A stretch of 64,000 nt of DNA from Xaviernesmea rhizosphaerae. GTDB taxonomy: Bacteria > Pseudomonadota > Alphaproteobacteria > Rhizobiales > Rhizobiaceae. Shown here in pieces: positions 1 to 7,954 of the stretch; within the stretch, counting starts at the first letter, position 1; the number at the start of each line of letters is the position of its first letter. The notes beneath the pieces are model-generated. The model saw only the letters and a list, made by a program, of their open reading frames with translations, had not been told where the DNA came from and did no database searches. The translations under genes and the position numbers were made by a program. Location: contig NZ_MKIO01000021.1 of NCBI RefSeq assembly GCF_001938945.1, positions 496,001-560,000 on the forward strand, in the 5' to 3' direction.

Positions 1-401
1 CGTATCCATGTGACCACTCCTTTCTCACCGAATGCTGCATCGGCCATTGCGCGGGCGGTTTTTCGAGGCATAGGGGCCGGATCGTAATATTGTGATCGAT
101 CCGCTTGTAGAATGACAAGCCACGATGGAGCCTGCGCGTCCGTCGACTTTACCTTGATGCCAGCCTTGTCCTTGAGAAGCCTAAGGTTGTGGCTGAATAA
201 ATCGGGCCTTGTTTTTATGTCAGGTGGCTGATTGAAGCGCTCAATATACCAGATATATGCTTTCAATGCGCATTCGACCGCCATCACGGCGTGGAAATAG
301 CCCATCCGCGCACTCTTTTTGTCTTCGCTAAGCTTGCGAGCCGCCTGCTCATGCTGGCTCACAAGAGCTAGCCAACCTTCAACATCCACAGGGTCTGCCA
401 C
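1..401 (-). CDS. HEPN-like domain protein, 3' end cut by window
   Basis: The reverse strand is open from a GTG at 401 to the window edge (133 residues seen). An AGGAGA ribosome binding site lies six bases before that GTG, which is why I chose this start. The visible part is helical: a segment around residues 37-60 (GYFHAVMAVECALKAYIWYI) followed by a SHNLRLL stretch near residue 78. This resembles HEPN-type helical bundles, which occur in many toxin, RNase and nucleotidyltransferase-partner proteins. I do not see a clear R-x4-6-H RNase motif in the visible part, so ribonuclease activity is not supported. Base composition is more AT-rich than the housekeeping genes, which fits an accessory gene. 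The family call is moderate; the presence of a gene is well supported by the ribosome binding site and the long open frame. Confidence 0.6.
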   Translation of the reverse strand, partial: MADPVDVEGWLALVSQHEQAARKLSEDKKSARMGYFHAVMAVECALKAYIWYIERFNQPPDIKTRPDLFSHNLRLLKDKAGIKVKSTDAQAPSWLVILQADRSQYYDPAPMPRKTARAMADAAFGEKGVVTWI

Positions 402-723
402 GAACTATCTCCTAGCAGATAATTGGACAGTCCATGGACGAAGAGTCAACGGCATTCGCATTGAACGACCTGATTATGGTTCAATTGAGCTCAAGAGATT
501 AAGAAATTATTCGGCTGTGCTGAATTAACCCTGTTTGCTGATTAATGGATGCTGGCGTGGCGGCTTCGCCGATCACGGAACGAACGGAAAACGTATCGTG
601 GGAAACTGGTGGGACTTTCTGTTCTGCATCGCGCATTTTGGCCCCTTCTGTTCCATTTCCCAAAGAAAATTCGCGAAGGGGGCTTGCGCCTAAAACATTG
701 GTCCTATAGGGATCTCGCCGTGT
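402..723. other. Gap of about 320 bases, nothing recognised
   Basis: This is AT-richer sequence between the HEPN-like gene and tRNA-Pro. Short open frames occur on both strands but none has a convincing start or family resemblance. No terminator or strong promoter was recognised; the tRNA presumably has its own promoter in the last 50 bases, where only a weak TATAGG-like hexamer (705-710) is seen. Confidence 0.5.
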
Positions 724-800
<77 letters not shown>

Positions 801-976
801 TCTAACTTCTTGATATCCCTGTCATCTCTTTCGTGCCTATCGATCATTGCCACGCCTTCAAGCGGAACATAAGAGATCCAAAAATCCGGTTTGAATGCGG
901 AATGTCCCGGAAAATCCCCGGAACACTCTGGCTTGGATGATCGCAAGGCCACATCGGGAATTGTCCGCACGAACGG

Positions 977-2452
977 CTAGTTGGGCAGGGCCGTGGCCGG
1001 AAAGCGGCGATATCCCCACTGGCGTTGAATCGAGATTGCGCATGTCGCATTGGCATCGAGCGCGACATTGATGGTGGCGGCGATATAGCCCGTGCTTGTC
1101 GAATCGCTATAAGGCGTTTCGATTTCGGTTTTCAGGCTCAGATGATAGGCATCGGTCGGGCCCGGACCCTGGCCCCTCTGGCCATACATGGCCCAGCAAT
1201 CTTTCGAACCCTTGTTGGTGTTGATTTGCATGTTGCCGTAGACATGCGCGCCTGCGCTATTGGCTTCCACGTCCACCTCAAGCCCCGTTTCGAGATTGTC
1301 GTTCACCGTCCAGTACGATGTCGGTCAGGCTCGGCGCGGTGATGGCCCTGACGACCCGGCGCACATGACCGTTCACCGGATCGAGAATGTCGACCTCATA
1401 GGCTTCCCTTTCCTCGCCGAGCGGCACGTCGGCCTGATCCCAGCTATCGCCGCCGATCCGCGTTCGCCTGATCCAGGACAGGCGCCAGTCACCGTTTGAT
1501 AGCTGGATCGATCGCAGATGAACCGGCGCGAGCGGGCGCCTTGCCTTGCCCCGCAGCGTCACGGTCTGCGCGACATAATCGTCGCCGCCAAGAGAGCTTC
1601 CCGCCGGCCCGGCCCGCCAGTTGAGCGCCAGGCCGAGCATGTCGGCCGAGATGCCGGTCTGGCCCAGCGCCGTGTTCGCAACGATCACGCGCGCGCCGGC
1701 CGGTACAGGATCGCCCATGGCATCGGCGAATTGCAGCAATTCCCATTCGCCATCCTGATTCTCGACGAGCAGGGCATTTGCGCCGCCGAAGACGACAGTG
1801 TCCGAATGAGAGGCCAGCGTGCCGCGCACAAGCCCTGACCGACAGGCTGTTGCCGCGATCCCAGCGCCAGAGCGGGCCGGCATGAAGCGGCGCGGTGGTG
1901 ACACCCATCGTCGCCGCCATGGTGAGGACGCCATCGAGGACAAAGCCCGATTCGCCAGGCGTCCGGTAAAGCGCGATCTCCTTGCGCAAAGGCAGCATGA
2001 CGCCGCCGACATAGGCGGCATGATCGCGGTCGCCATCCTGCAACAGCGGTCCATCGATGAAGACGGCCTTTGCTTCCAGGTGGCGGGTGCGCACAGGCAC
2101 CTTGCCAAGCGAGTGGCTGATGGCGAGCGGCGCGAAAGCCAGCGGCTCGACCCACGCCCCCTCCATCATGCGCGCCGTGCCATCCGTCACGTCGGTGAGC
2201 CGCACGAGCTTGCGCGTCGGCACGAATTGCACGACATCCGAAGGCTCAAGCCGCAACAGGCTTGGCGGCAGTGCGAAACGGATGCGCTCGCGCGCCGCGC
2301 TTTCCGGCATCATAGCGCCGGCGCGAATTGACCCAGGGCGCGTTGCGCTGTTCATGCCCCGAGGCAAGCGCCACGATGTCCGCCTTGCGCTCCGGGCCAC
2401 CGGAGGCGCCGAGCGAAATATCGGCCGGAAAGCGTATGTCGTGGACGGTCAT
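977..2452 (-). pseudogene. Gene-transfer-agent/phage tail remnant: DUF2460 start joined to a gp15-like host-specificity protein end
   Basis: Read from 2452 leftwards, the frame starts MTVHDIRFPADISLGASGG and continues to NSRRRYDAG. This is typical of the start of DUF2460 (TIGR02217) proteins, the gp12-like component of gene-transfer-agent tails. Near 2305 the similarity jumps, in a different frame, to ERIRFALPPSLLRLEPSDVV, typical of the late part of the large gp15-like host-specificity/baseplate protein. The rest of DUF2460, the gp13 and gp14 genes and most of gp15 are missing, so a large deletion is inferred. A second frame change near 1838 is needed to continue from DRGNSLSV into RGTLASHSDTVVFGGANALL. 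That frame stops at 1278, and a third frame (977-1306, GTG start, 109 residues, no family recognised) runs on. At least two lesions make this a non-functional relic. Boundaries are approximate. Confidence 0.72.
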
Positions 2453-2695
2453 TTTGACTTGTCTTTAAAAGCTCGCGCCGTGAATGCTCGGCGGATGGCG
2501 AAAGGCCGTCCGTTCTTTCACGCCTAGCAGCGATGCCATCAAAGCAAACACTTCAGTCATGTACGACGACAGCGAACAGAAGCATGGCACGGCTGAATTG
2601 TGCGATGCGCGGGATAAGTCTCCGAATTGCGCATTTACTGATTTTTAACCGCCCACCTCCAGAAATTGAATTCTATTCTGATTTGGAGATTGGAA

Positions 2696-3427
2696 TTGCC
2701 ATTTTCCCGCGCACTTGCTCCTAGCATCCCTCTGGATGAAGCTCCTGATTTGCGGTCGCTGCCCGTGCGGAGGCACGTGGTGTCGCATCCGTTTATTGAA
2801 AGACTGCGTGCAGCCGTCCCGTTTGATTTCTTCGCAGTGACAGGCCTGGATTTCGATGGCTACCGGTTCGGAAGCGGACATTCGATCGACACCGATGTTC
2901 CACCAGCTTTTCTCGATGCCTATTACGGCGATGACCTCCTGAAAACCGACCCTTTTGTGATAGCCTCCATGCACACAAACAAGGTTGTCATTGAAGAGGA
3001 AGTCTACGCGAAGACGCCTCCGCCTCAGCGCTTGCAATATCTTGCCAGGACTTTTGGGGTTCTTAACCGCACTCTGTTTCCGATCAGGCGGGGCGAGGTA
3101 GGGTTCGGCGCAGTGACCTTCTCACGTGCGACGCCTTTCTCCAGTGAAGAAATCGAGTTTCTGGGTGAAGTCGCGGAGACCACGCACCGCGTCCTGACGC
3201 GACCAATCATGGAAAGGTTCTCTGCGCAGACCCTGAAGCTGATCGAGGGCGAGATCACCTGTTTGAAATTCGCCAGCCTGGGCAAAACGACGGACGAGAT
3301 CGCCGCGGTGAGCGGCTACACACCTGATACCGTCAACAGCTATATGAAGACCGCTATCCGGAAGCTCAAGGCTGAAAACCGCGTTCACGCGATCGCCGAG
3401 GCAATCCGTAGAGGACTTGTCACGTAG
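2696..3427 (+). CDS. LuxR-family transcriptional regulator (autoinducer-binding-like domain plus HTH)
   Basis: The predicted protein has 243 residues. The first two thirds resemble the autoinducer-binding fold of LuxR/TraR proteins (YYGDDLLKTDPFVIAS region, GEVGFGAVTFSR strand). The last 65 residues form a LuxR-type helix-turn-helix (GKTTDEIAAVSGYTPDTVNS then MKTAIRKLKAENRVHAIAEA). The conserved Asp-Pro of the ligand pocket is present, but the Trp and Tyr residues that contact acyl-homoserine lactone in TraR/LuxR are not evident and no luxI-type gene is nearby. It is therefore probably a LuxR solo or a non-AHL member. I chose TTG at 2696 because GGAG (2685-2688) sits seven bases upstream; an in-frame TTG at 2666 has no such site. 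A hairpin terminator follows. Its target is unknown; the downstream chemoreceptor is a neighbour, not a proven partner. Confidence 0.8.
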   Translation: MPFSRALAPSIPLDEAPDLRSLPVRRHVVSHPFIERLRAAVPFDFFAVTGLDFDGYRFGSGHSIDTDVPPAFLDAYYGDDLLKTDPFVIASMHTNKVVIEEEVYAKTPPPQRLQYLARTFGVLNRTLFPIRRGEVGFGAVTFSRATPFSSEEIEFLGEVAETTHRVLTRPIMERFSAQTLKLIEGEITCLKFASLGKTTDEIAAVSGYTPDTVNSYMKTAIRKLKAENRVHAIAEAIRRGLVT

Positions 3428-3451
3428 CCGACAATCTATCCGAATGCGACT

Positions 3452-3487
3452 GCAAAAAGAGCTGCCGTTATAAGGCGGCCCTTTTGC
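3452..3487 (+). terminator. Rho-independent terminator after the LuxR-type gene
   Basis: GCAAAA and GCxGCC-type arms pair across a GTTATAA loop with GGCxGC and TTTTGC, with a few mismatches. The hairpin lies about 25 bases after the luxR-type stop and has a short T run in its right arm. Confidence 0.55.
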
Positions 3488-3719
3488 GTTCTAGTGATTG
3501 GTCACTAGTTAGTAACGGGGAAAAGGAGTGCTTATTTAGCTATTCCTCACCTGCTTGCATTGTCTTTAAGACCTTTTTTAGAAGTCGCTCCCAAAACTGG
3601 GGGTGTCGGGAGAGCATGAGAGAGATGTCAACCTGGCTTAACCAAAGCAAATTGCCGCGGCGCCGGTGCGAACCATCCAGCCCAGGCCCTCGGCAGACAT
3701 GGAGCGTGTTGTGGGTGTT

Positions 3720-5504
3720 ATGTCTTTTGGTTTCTCGTCCGATGCGAGTGCCGTGCTCGCCGCAATGAGCAGGTCTCAGGCGATCATCGAATTTGATCTC
3801 ACTGGCAAAATTCTGTCCGCCAACGCGAATTTTTGTGCCGCGATCGGCTATGAGCTGAGCGAAATCGTCGGGCAGCATCACAGGATGTTTGTCGATCCGA
3901 CCGAGGCCTCGAGCACGGAATACCGCCAGTTCTGGCGCGATCTTGCAGACGGGAAATTTGACAAACGCCAATACAGGCGCATCGGGAAAGGCGGTCAAGA
4001 AATATGGATCGAGGCTTCCTACAACCCGGTGTTCAAGCGCGGCAAACCCTACAAAGTGGTGAAATTCGCGACCGATATCACTGCGATAAAGCTTAAAAGC
4101 GCCGACGACGCCGGAAAGCTGGACGCCCTGTCACGGGCTTCGGCCGTGATCGAGTTCACGCCTGCAGGCGAGATTTTGACGGCCAACGAGAACTTTCTCA
4201 GCACGCTTGGATACCAGCTGGCTGAAATCAAGGGCAAGCATCACTCTATGTTCTGCGACCCTACCTACACCAACAGCGAGGACTACCGCCGCTTTTGGAC
4301 AAGATTGGCAGGGGGCGAGTTCATAGCCGATGAGTTCATGCGCCTTGGGAAGAACGGAAAGAAGGTCTACATCCAAGCCTCATACAACCCGATCTTCGAT
4401 ATGAAGGGCAAGGTCTTCAAGGTCGTCAAGTTCGCAACCGACGTCACGAAGCGCGTTGAAAACGTCGACCAGCTTGCCTCCGCGCTGCGAGGACTTGCCG
4501 AAGGTGATCTTACCCAGAAACTCGGCATGCCCTTCCTGCCGACATTGGAAAAGCTTCGAACGGATTTCAACGGCGCTGCGTCTAAACTCCTGTCTGCCAT
4601 GGAGACGGTGTCGCAGAATGCCAGTGCGATCGCCGCTGCATCGCAGGAAATCAGAGCAGCCTCCGATGATCTTTCACGCCGCACCGAGCAGCAGGCTGCT
4701 TCCGTCGAGGAGACGGCCGCCGCCCTGGAGGAGATCACGACGACCGTATCCGATTCCAGCACGCGGGCTCGGGAGGCTGGCCAACTCGTCCGCAAGACGA
4801 AGGAGAGCGCCGACCGCTCCGGCTCGGTGGTTAAGCAGGCAGTTGAAGCCATGGGTAAGATCGAGGCGTCAGCAGCTGAAATCGCCAATATCATTGGCGT
4901 GATCGACGAAATCGCGTTCCAGACGAATCTTCTCGCCTTGAATGCGGGCGTTGAAGCTGCCCGCGCCGGCGAGGCCGGCAAAGGCTTCGCGGTTGTCGCG
5001 CAGGAGGTTCGGGAGCTTGCCCAGCGCTCTGCCAAAGCGGCGAAGGAGATCAAAGATCTCATCGGTGCGTCTAACGGACATGTCAAGAATGGCGTCTCTC
5101 TCGTCGGCGAAACCGGCAAGGCATTGGAGGAGATCGTCGGGCAGGTGGTCCATGTCGACAGCAATGTCGGCGCGATCGTCGAAGCGTCCCGAGAACAAGC
5201 GACAGGTCTGAAAGAGATCAATATGGCCGTCAACACCATTGACCAAGGCACCCAGCAAAACGCTGCGATGGTCGAGGAGACATCCGCGGCCGCGCATGGT
5301 CTGGCGAAAGAAGCCGACGCCCTCTTCCACCTTTTGTCCCAGTTCAATATCGGCGAAACGCATTCCCAACGTGGGGCTCTCAAGAGTGCATCGACGACAC
5401 CTTGCCCGGCGGCCAACGCGGTGCGTCAGATGACAGCCAAGGTTGTTCATGCGTTCCAGGGGAACGCGGCCTTGGCGGGCGGCGACAGTTGGAAGGAGTT
5501 CTGA
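3720..5504 (+). CDS. Methyl-accepting chemotaxis protein, soluble, two PAS domains
   Basis: The protein has 594 residues and no predicted membrane segment, so a cytoplasmic receptor is inferred. Two PAS domains lie in tandem (about residues 18-115 and 130-235), each ending in a VVKFATDIT/VVKFATDVT signature. A short HAMP-like linker (LASALRGLAEGDLTQKL) leads into the long helical signalling domain, with the conserved hairpin tip IDEIAFQTNLLALNAGVEAA near residues 393-412. The last residues SWKEF fit the xWxxF pentapeptide that docks CheR/CheB on chemoreceptors, suggesting it is methylated and can recruit these enzymes. Start choice: MSFGFSSDA at 3720 matches the usual beginning of this double-PAS family; ATG 3699 and GTG 3666 are in frame but no good ribosome binding site distinguishes them. 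No che genes are in the window, so it is an orphan receptor; its ligand (possibly redox via PAS) is unknown. Confidence 0.92.
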   Translation: MSFGFSSDASAVLAAMSRSQAIIEFDLTGKILSANANFCAAIGYELSEIVGQHHRMFVDPTEASSTEYRQFWRDLADGKFDKRQYRRIGKGGQEIWIEASYNPVFKRGKPYKVVKFATDITAIKLKSADDAGKLDALSRASAVIEFTPAGEILTANENFLSTLGYQLAEIKGKHHSMFCDPTYTNSEDYRRFWTRLAGGEFIADEFMRLGKNGKKVYIQASYNPIFDMKGKVFKVVKFATDVTKRVENVDQLASALRGLAEGDLTQKLGMPFLPTLEKLRTDFNGAASKLLSAMETVSQNASAIAAASQEIRAASDDLSRRTEQQAASVEETAAALEEITTTVSDSSTRAREAGQLVRKTKESADRSGSVVKQAVEAMGKIEASAAEIANIIGVIDEIAFQTNLLALNAGVEAARAGEAGKGFAVVAQEVRELAQRSAKAAKEIKDLIGASNGHVKNGVSLVGETGKALEEIVGQVVHVDSNVGAIVEASREQATGLKEINMAVNTIDQGTQQNAAMVEETSAAAHGLAKEADALFHLLSQFNIGETHSQRGALKSASTTPCPAANAVRQMTAKVVHAFQGNAALAGGDSWKEF

Positions 5505-5737
5505 TGTCCACGTCACCACGAAGCCAAACGGGCAGACGGCACTGGGCATTGTCGCATTCCAACTTGGAAGACAGGCATCCTCGTGGCGAAGCGGCCCCTG
5601 AACTGATGGGGTGGATGCCCCATCAGTTCACTCCACCATGTGGCCATGGCGTCAACGCTTGGCCCCACCGACGACAGAGACGGAATACTTGCCAGCGAAT
5701 AGTCGCGCACCCCGATCAGGAGAACATGGTGACCTGA
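5504..5737 (+). CDS. Possible small coupled ORF, 77 residues, unknown
   Basis: The ATG overlaps the chemoreceptor stop (TGATG) and GGAAGGAG lies five bases upstream, so translational coupling is plausible. The predicted 77-residue product is Arg/His/Pro-rich, has no recognised domain and contains no membrane segment. A perfect 13-bp inverted repeat lies inside it. The ribosome binding site argues for a gene; the odd composition and internal hairpin argue for decayed sequence. Treat as uncertain. Confidence 0.3.
   Translation: MSTSPRSQTGRRHWALSHSNLEDRHPRGEAAPELMGWMPHQFTPPCGHGVNAWPHRRQRRNTCQRIVAHPDQENMVT
5599..5630. repeat. Perfect 13-bp inverted repeat with 6-base loop
   Basis: TGAACTGATGGGG (5599-5611) is followed after TGGATG by its exact reverse complement (5618-5630). 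No T run follows on either strand, so it is not a standard intrinsic terminator. It could be an RNA structural element in the chemoreceptor 3' region or a regulator site. Confidence 0.6.
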
Positions 5738-6114
5738 GTCCCTGAACTTCCTCCAAATTTTGATAGAGTCCGTCAGGCTCTAAGCAACCCGACCCTACCG
5801 GAAAACACTGGTGGCCACCTTGTCAGCTACACCACGCTGCGGGACACGATCCTTTTCCATATGTCGATTTTCCTGTTGCCCTTTGCCTTTCTCGCCAGTG
5901 AAGCTTTTCCAGGTTTACGTCCTTCAAAAGCCGGTATCGTCTTTAGCGCAGCTTTCTCCTGCCTGATCAGGGTCGCGGTCGCGAAAACGTGATGGCTTGT
6001 CGGGAACCTCTTCGCCCTTCGTGCCATTAGCCCGCCGAGACGGCGGCGCATATGCCCGCGTTTCGCGTGACAGAGCGTGGCCGTTCCATGAGCTGCGCCA
6101 GAAGGGAGAGGCAG
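5738..6114. other. Gap of about 375 bases, no supported gene
   Basis: This lies between the chemoreceptor region and the BA14K gene. A reverse-strand open frame at its left side ends in a Lys/Arg-rich stretch (KASLARKAKGNRKIDIWKR) but has no convincing ribosome binding site or family match. The BA14K promoter is presumably in the last 100 bases; no strong -35/-10 pair stood out. Confidence 0.45.
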
Positions 6115-6594
6115 ATGAAAAAGCTTTTGATTCTTGTTCTGTCGGCAGCTTTGTCCTTGCCGGTTGCCATGCCGACGCAGGCCATGCCGCGCGCGCCGGT
6201 TGTTGCGCCCGAGGCGTCGTCCGACGTCATCCGGGTGGACGATCATCGCCGCTGGCGACCGCATCACGGCTATAACCGCGGCTGGCGCCATGATCGGGGG
6301 GGCTGGCGCCACGATCGCGGTTGGGACCGGCGTCATCGCCATTATGGCTGGCGCCATGATCGTTCCTACCGCCATCATTATCGCGACTGGGGCGTGCCGC
6401 TCGGCGCGCTGGCTGCCGGCGCCATCATCGGCGGCGCCATTGCCGCTCCGCCCCCGCCGCGCAGGGTCTATCGCAGCGTCGGCGGCTCGCATGTCAACTG
6501 GTGCTCTGCGCGCTACCGCTCCTATCGCGCCTATGACAACAGCTACCAGCCCTATAACGGCCCCCGCCGTCAGTGCTATTCGCCTTACAGTTGA
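6115..6594 (+). CDS. BA14K family secreted protein
   Basis: The protein has 159 residues. It starts with a signal peptide ([20 protein letters not shown] ending near ATQA), then a low-complexity middle of repeated GWRHDRG/RHHYRDW units, a hydrophobic Gly/Ala segment ([16 protein letters not shown], about residues 100-115), and a C-terminal BA14K domain with [19 protein letters not shown] and two cysteines. BA14K proteins were described in Brucella as immunoreactive, lectin-like envelope proteins and are common in Rhizobiales; location is inferred to be periplasm or envelope. ATG 6115 is preceded by GGGAGAGGCAG and starts the signal peptide directly. A hairpin terminator follows. The His/Arg-rich repeats make length variation likely. 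Confidence 0.88.
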   Translation: MKKLLILVLSAALSLPVAMPTQAMPRAPVVAPEASSDVIRVDDHRRWRPHHGYNRGWRHDRGGWRHDRGWDRRHRHYGWRHDRSYRHHYRDWGVPLGALAAGAIIGGAIAAPPPPRRVYRSVGGSHVNWCSARYRSYRAYDNSYQPYNGPRRQCYSPYS

Positions 6595-6617
6595 GGGCAG
6601 ACCAGTGCGAAAAGGCG

Positions 6618-6644
6618 AGGCGGGCCGCGTATGGCCCGCCTTTC
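6618..6644 (+). terminator. Terminator after the BA14K gene
   Basis: AGGCGGGCC (6618-6626) pairs with GGCCCGCCT (6633-6641) across GCGTAT and is followed by TTTCGTCGTT. The T run is short, so efficiency is uncertain. Confidence 0.6.
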
Positions 6645-6728
6645 GTCGTTATGGTTGATCTGCTGAGGTGCTGACGAACGCGCGTGACAGCGCCCAGCCT
6701 TGCCGGTCAGGATCAGAGGCGGCCAAGT

Positions 6729-7949
6729 TCACCCTGGAGCATGACTCACCCGGCGCCAGCGGATCTCCAGCGCGAAGCAGCCCCAGAGGATACCGAACAG
6801 CAGATAGACATGGCGCCAGTGGTCTATGTCGATCACGGCGGCGATCATGATATGGCCGAGAAGCGAGATCCAGGCCACCGTCAGAAAGGGCTGCCAAGGT
6901 CGATCATAAAGCAGCAGCCTAAACCCCACCGACAGCGTCGTGATCGTCAACGAGAGATAGGCGGCAAAGCCCAGCCAGCCATAGGTCGTGAGGCACTTCA
7001 GCCAGATATTATGTTCGTCTTCCGGAAAGATCTTGCTGAATTCCAGCGGGCCGATGCCAAGCGGCTTCTCGAGCATCATGCGAAAGCCGATGCGATGGCG
7101 CTCGAACCGGCCGAGATGGCCGCCATCATATTCCTGCACCAGTTGCGAGCGGTTGGAAAAGAGATTGGCCACGCGCGGGATCTGCAGCGCCAGAGACAGC
7201 GCCAGCACCATGGCGAAAGCGCCTGCGAGCACGACCATCAGCATGCGCAGGCGAAAGGCGCCGGAGCGCTCATGGATCAGCATCACCAGCACGAGCATCG
7301 CCACGGCGAAGACATAGAGCCCCCAGCCGGCGCGCGAAAAGGAGAGGAAAACCGCCAGGCCGAGAATGAGCAGGCCGGCGGCGCGTAGTGGAAGGTCGGC
7401 CAGCCGTCCCTTCAGTGCGCCATGCAAGAGGTGCAGCGAGGGCGGCACCAGGAAGGGTGCGAAAACGTTCGGATCCTGAAACGCGCCCTTGGCACGGTCA
7501 TAGAGCGTGAAGATCTCGCTATTGGGCAGAAGGTGGAAATAGCCGAAAATGCCCAGCAGCGCGGTAATCACCGCCGAAATGCTCCAGGCACGGAAGATCA
7601 GCGCGATGCGGGCCGCCCGCGCCTCGATTACGCCGGCATAGAAGATCGCGGTCAGTGCCAGGAAGCCCGAGACCGCCATATACATCGGGCCGATGCTTAA
7701 ATCCGTGACCATCGTCAGCGACAGCAGGCCGCCGATCATGAAGACCAGGAGGAACGCCGCCAGAAGCGCCACCGTGCGCGATAGCCGGAAGGCGATCGGC
7801 ACCCAGAGCGCGATCAGCCCGGCCATCATCAGTTCATAGGGCGCAGGTTCCACGATGACGAAGCCGGAGAGAAACACGCCCAGCCACAGGGCGCCATCGG
7901 CAAGGGTGTCGGCGTGGATGCGCAGCCGCAGTCCCTCGGAGGAGGCCAC
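6729..7949 (-). CDS. O-antigen ligase/polymerase-like membrane protein (Wzy/WaaL superfamily)
   Basis: The protein has about 406 residues, nearly all hydrophobic, with ten or more membrane segments and a large periplasmic loop containing RFERHRIGFRMMLEKPLGIG and FPEDEHNIWLKCLTTYGWLG. The GP-x-n-EHNIWL pattern is typical of the O-antigen ligase/polymerase family, which polymerises or transfers undecaprenyl-linked glycans on the periplasmic side. It is the last gene of a reverse-strand group (Wza-type lipoprotein, GT4, sugar-phosphate transferase, this gene). GTG 7949 lies five bases after the preceding stop; longer in-frame starts would run inside the upstream gene. Inferred role: polymerase of the surface polysaccharide made by this cluster. 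Confidence 0.85.
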   Translation of the reverse strand: MASSEGLRLRIHADTLADGALWLGVFLSGFVIVEPAPYELMMAGLIALWVPIAFRLSRTVALLAAFLLVFMIGGLLSLTMVTDLSIGPMYMAVSGFLALTAIFYAGVIEARAARIALIFRAWSISAVITALLGIFGYFHLLPNSEIFTLYDRAKGAFQDPNVFAPFLVPPSLHLLHGALKGRLADLPLRAAGLLILGLAVFLSFSRAGWGLYVFAVAMLVLVMLIHERSGAFRLRMLMVVLAGAFAMVLALSLALQIPRVANLFSNRSQLVQEYDGGHLGRFERHRIGFRMMLEKPLGIGPLEFSKIFPEDEHNIWLKCLTTYGWLGFAAYLSLTITTLSVGFRLLLYDRPWQPFLTVAWISLLGHIMIAAVIDIDHWRHVYLLFGILWGCFALEIRWRRVSHAPG

Positions 7950-7954
7950 GAGGG

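Noticed and set aside
5827..6492. 221-codon reverse frame opposite the BA14K gene
   Set aside because: The forward strand has a signal peptide, a BA14K domain and a ribosome binding site; the reverse frame has none.
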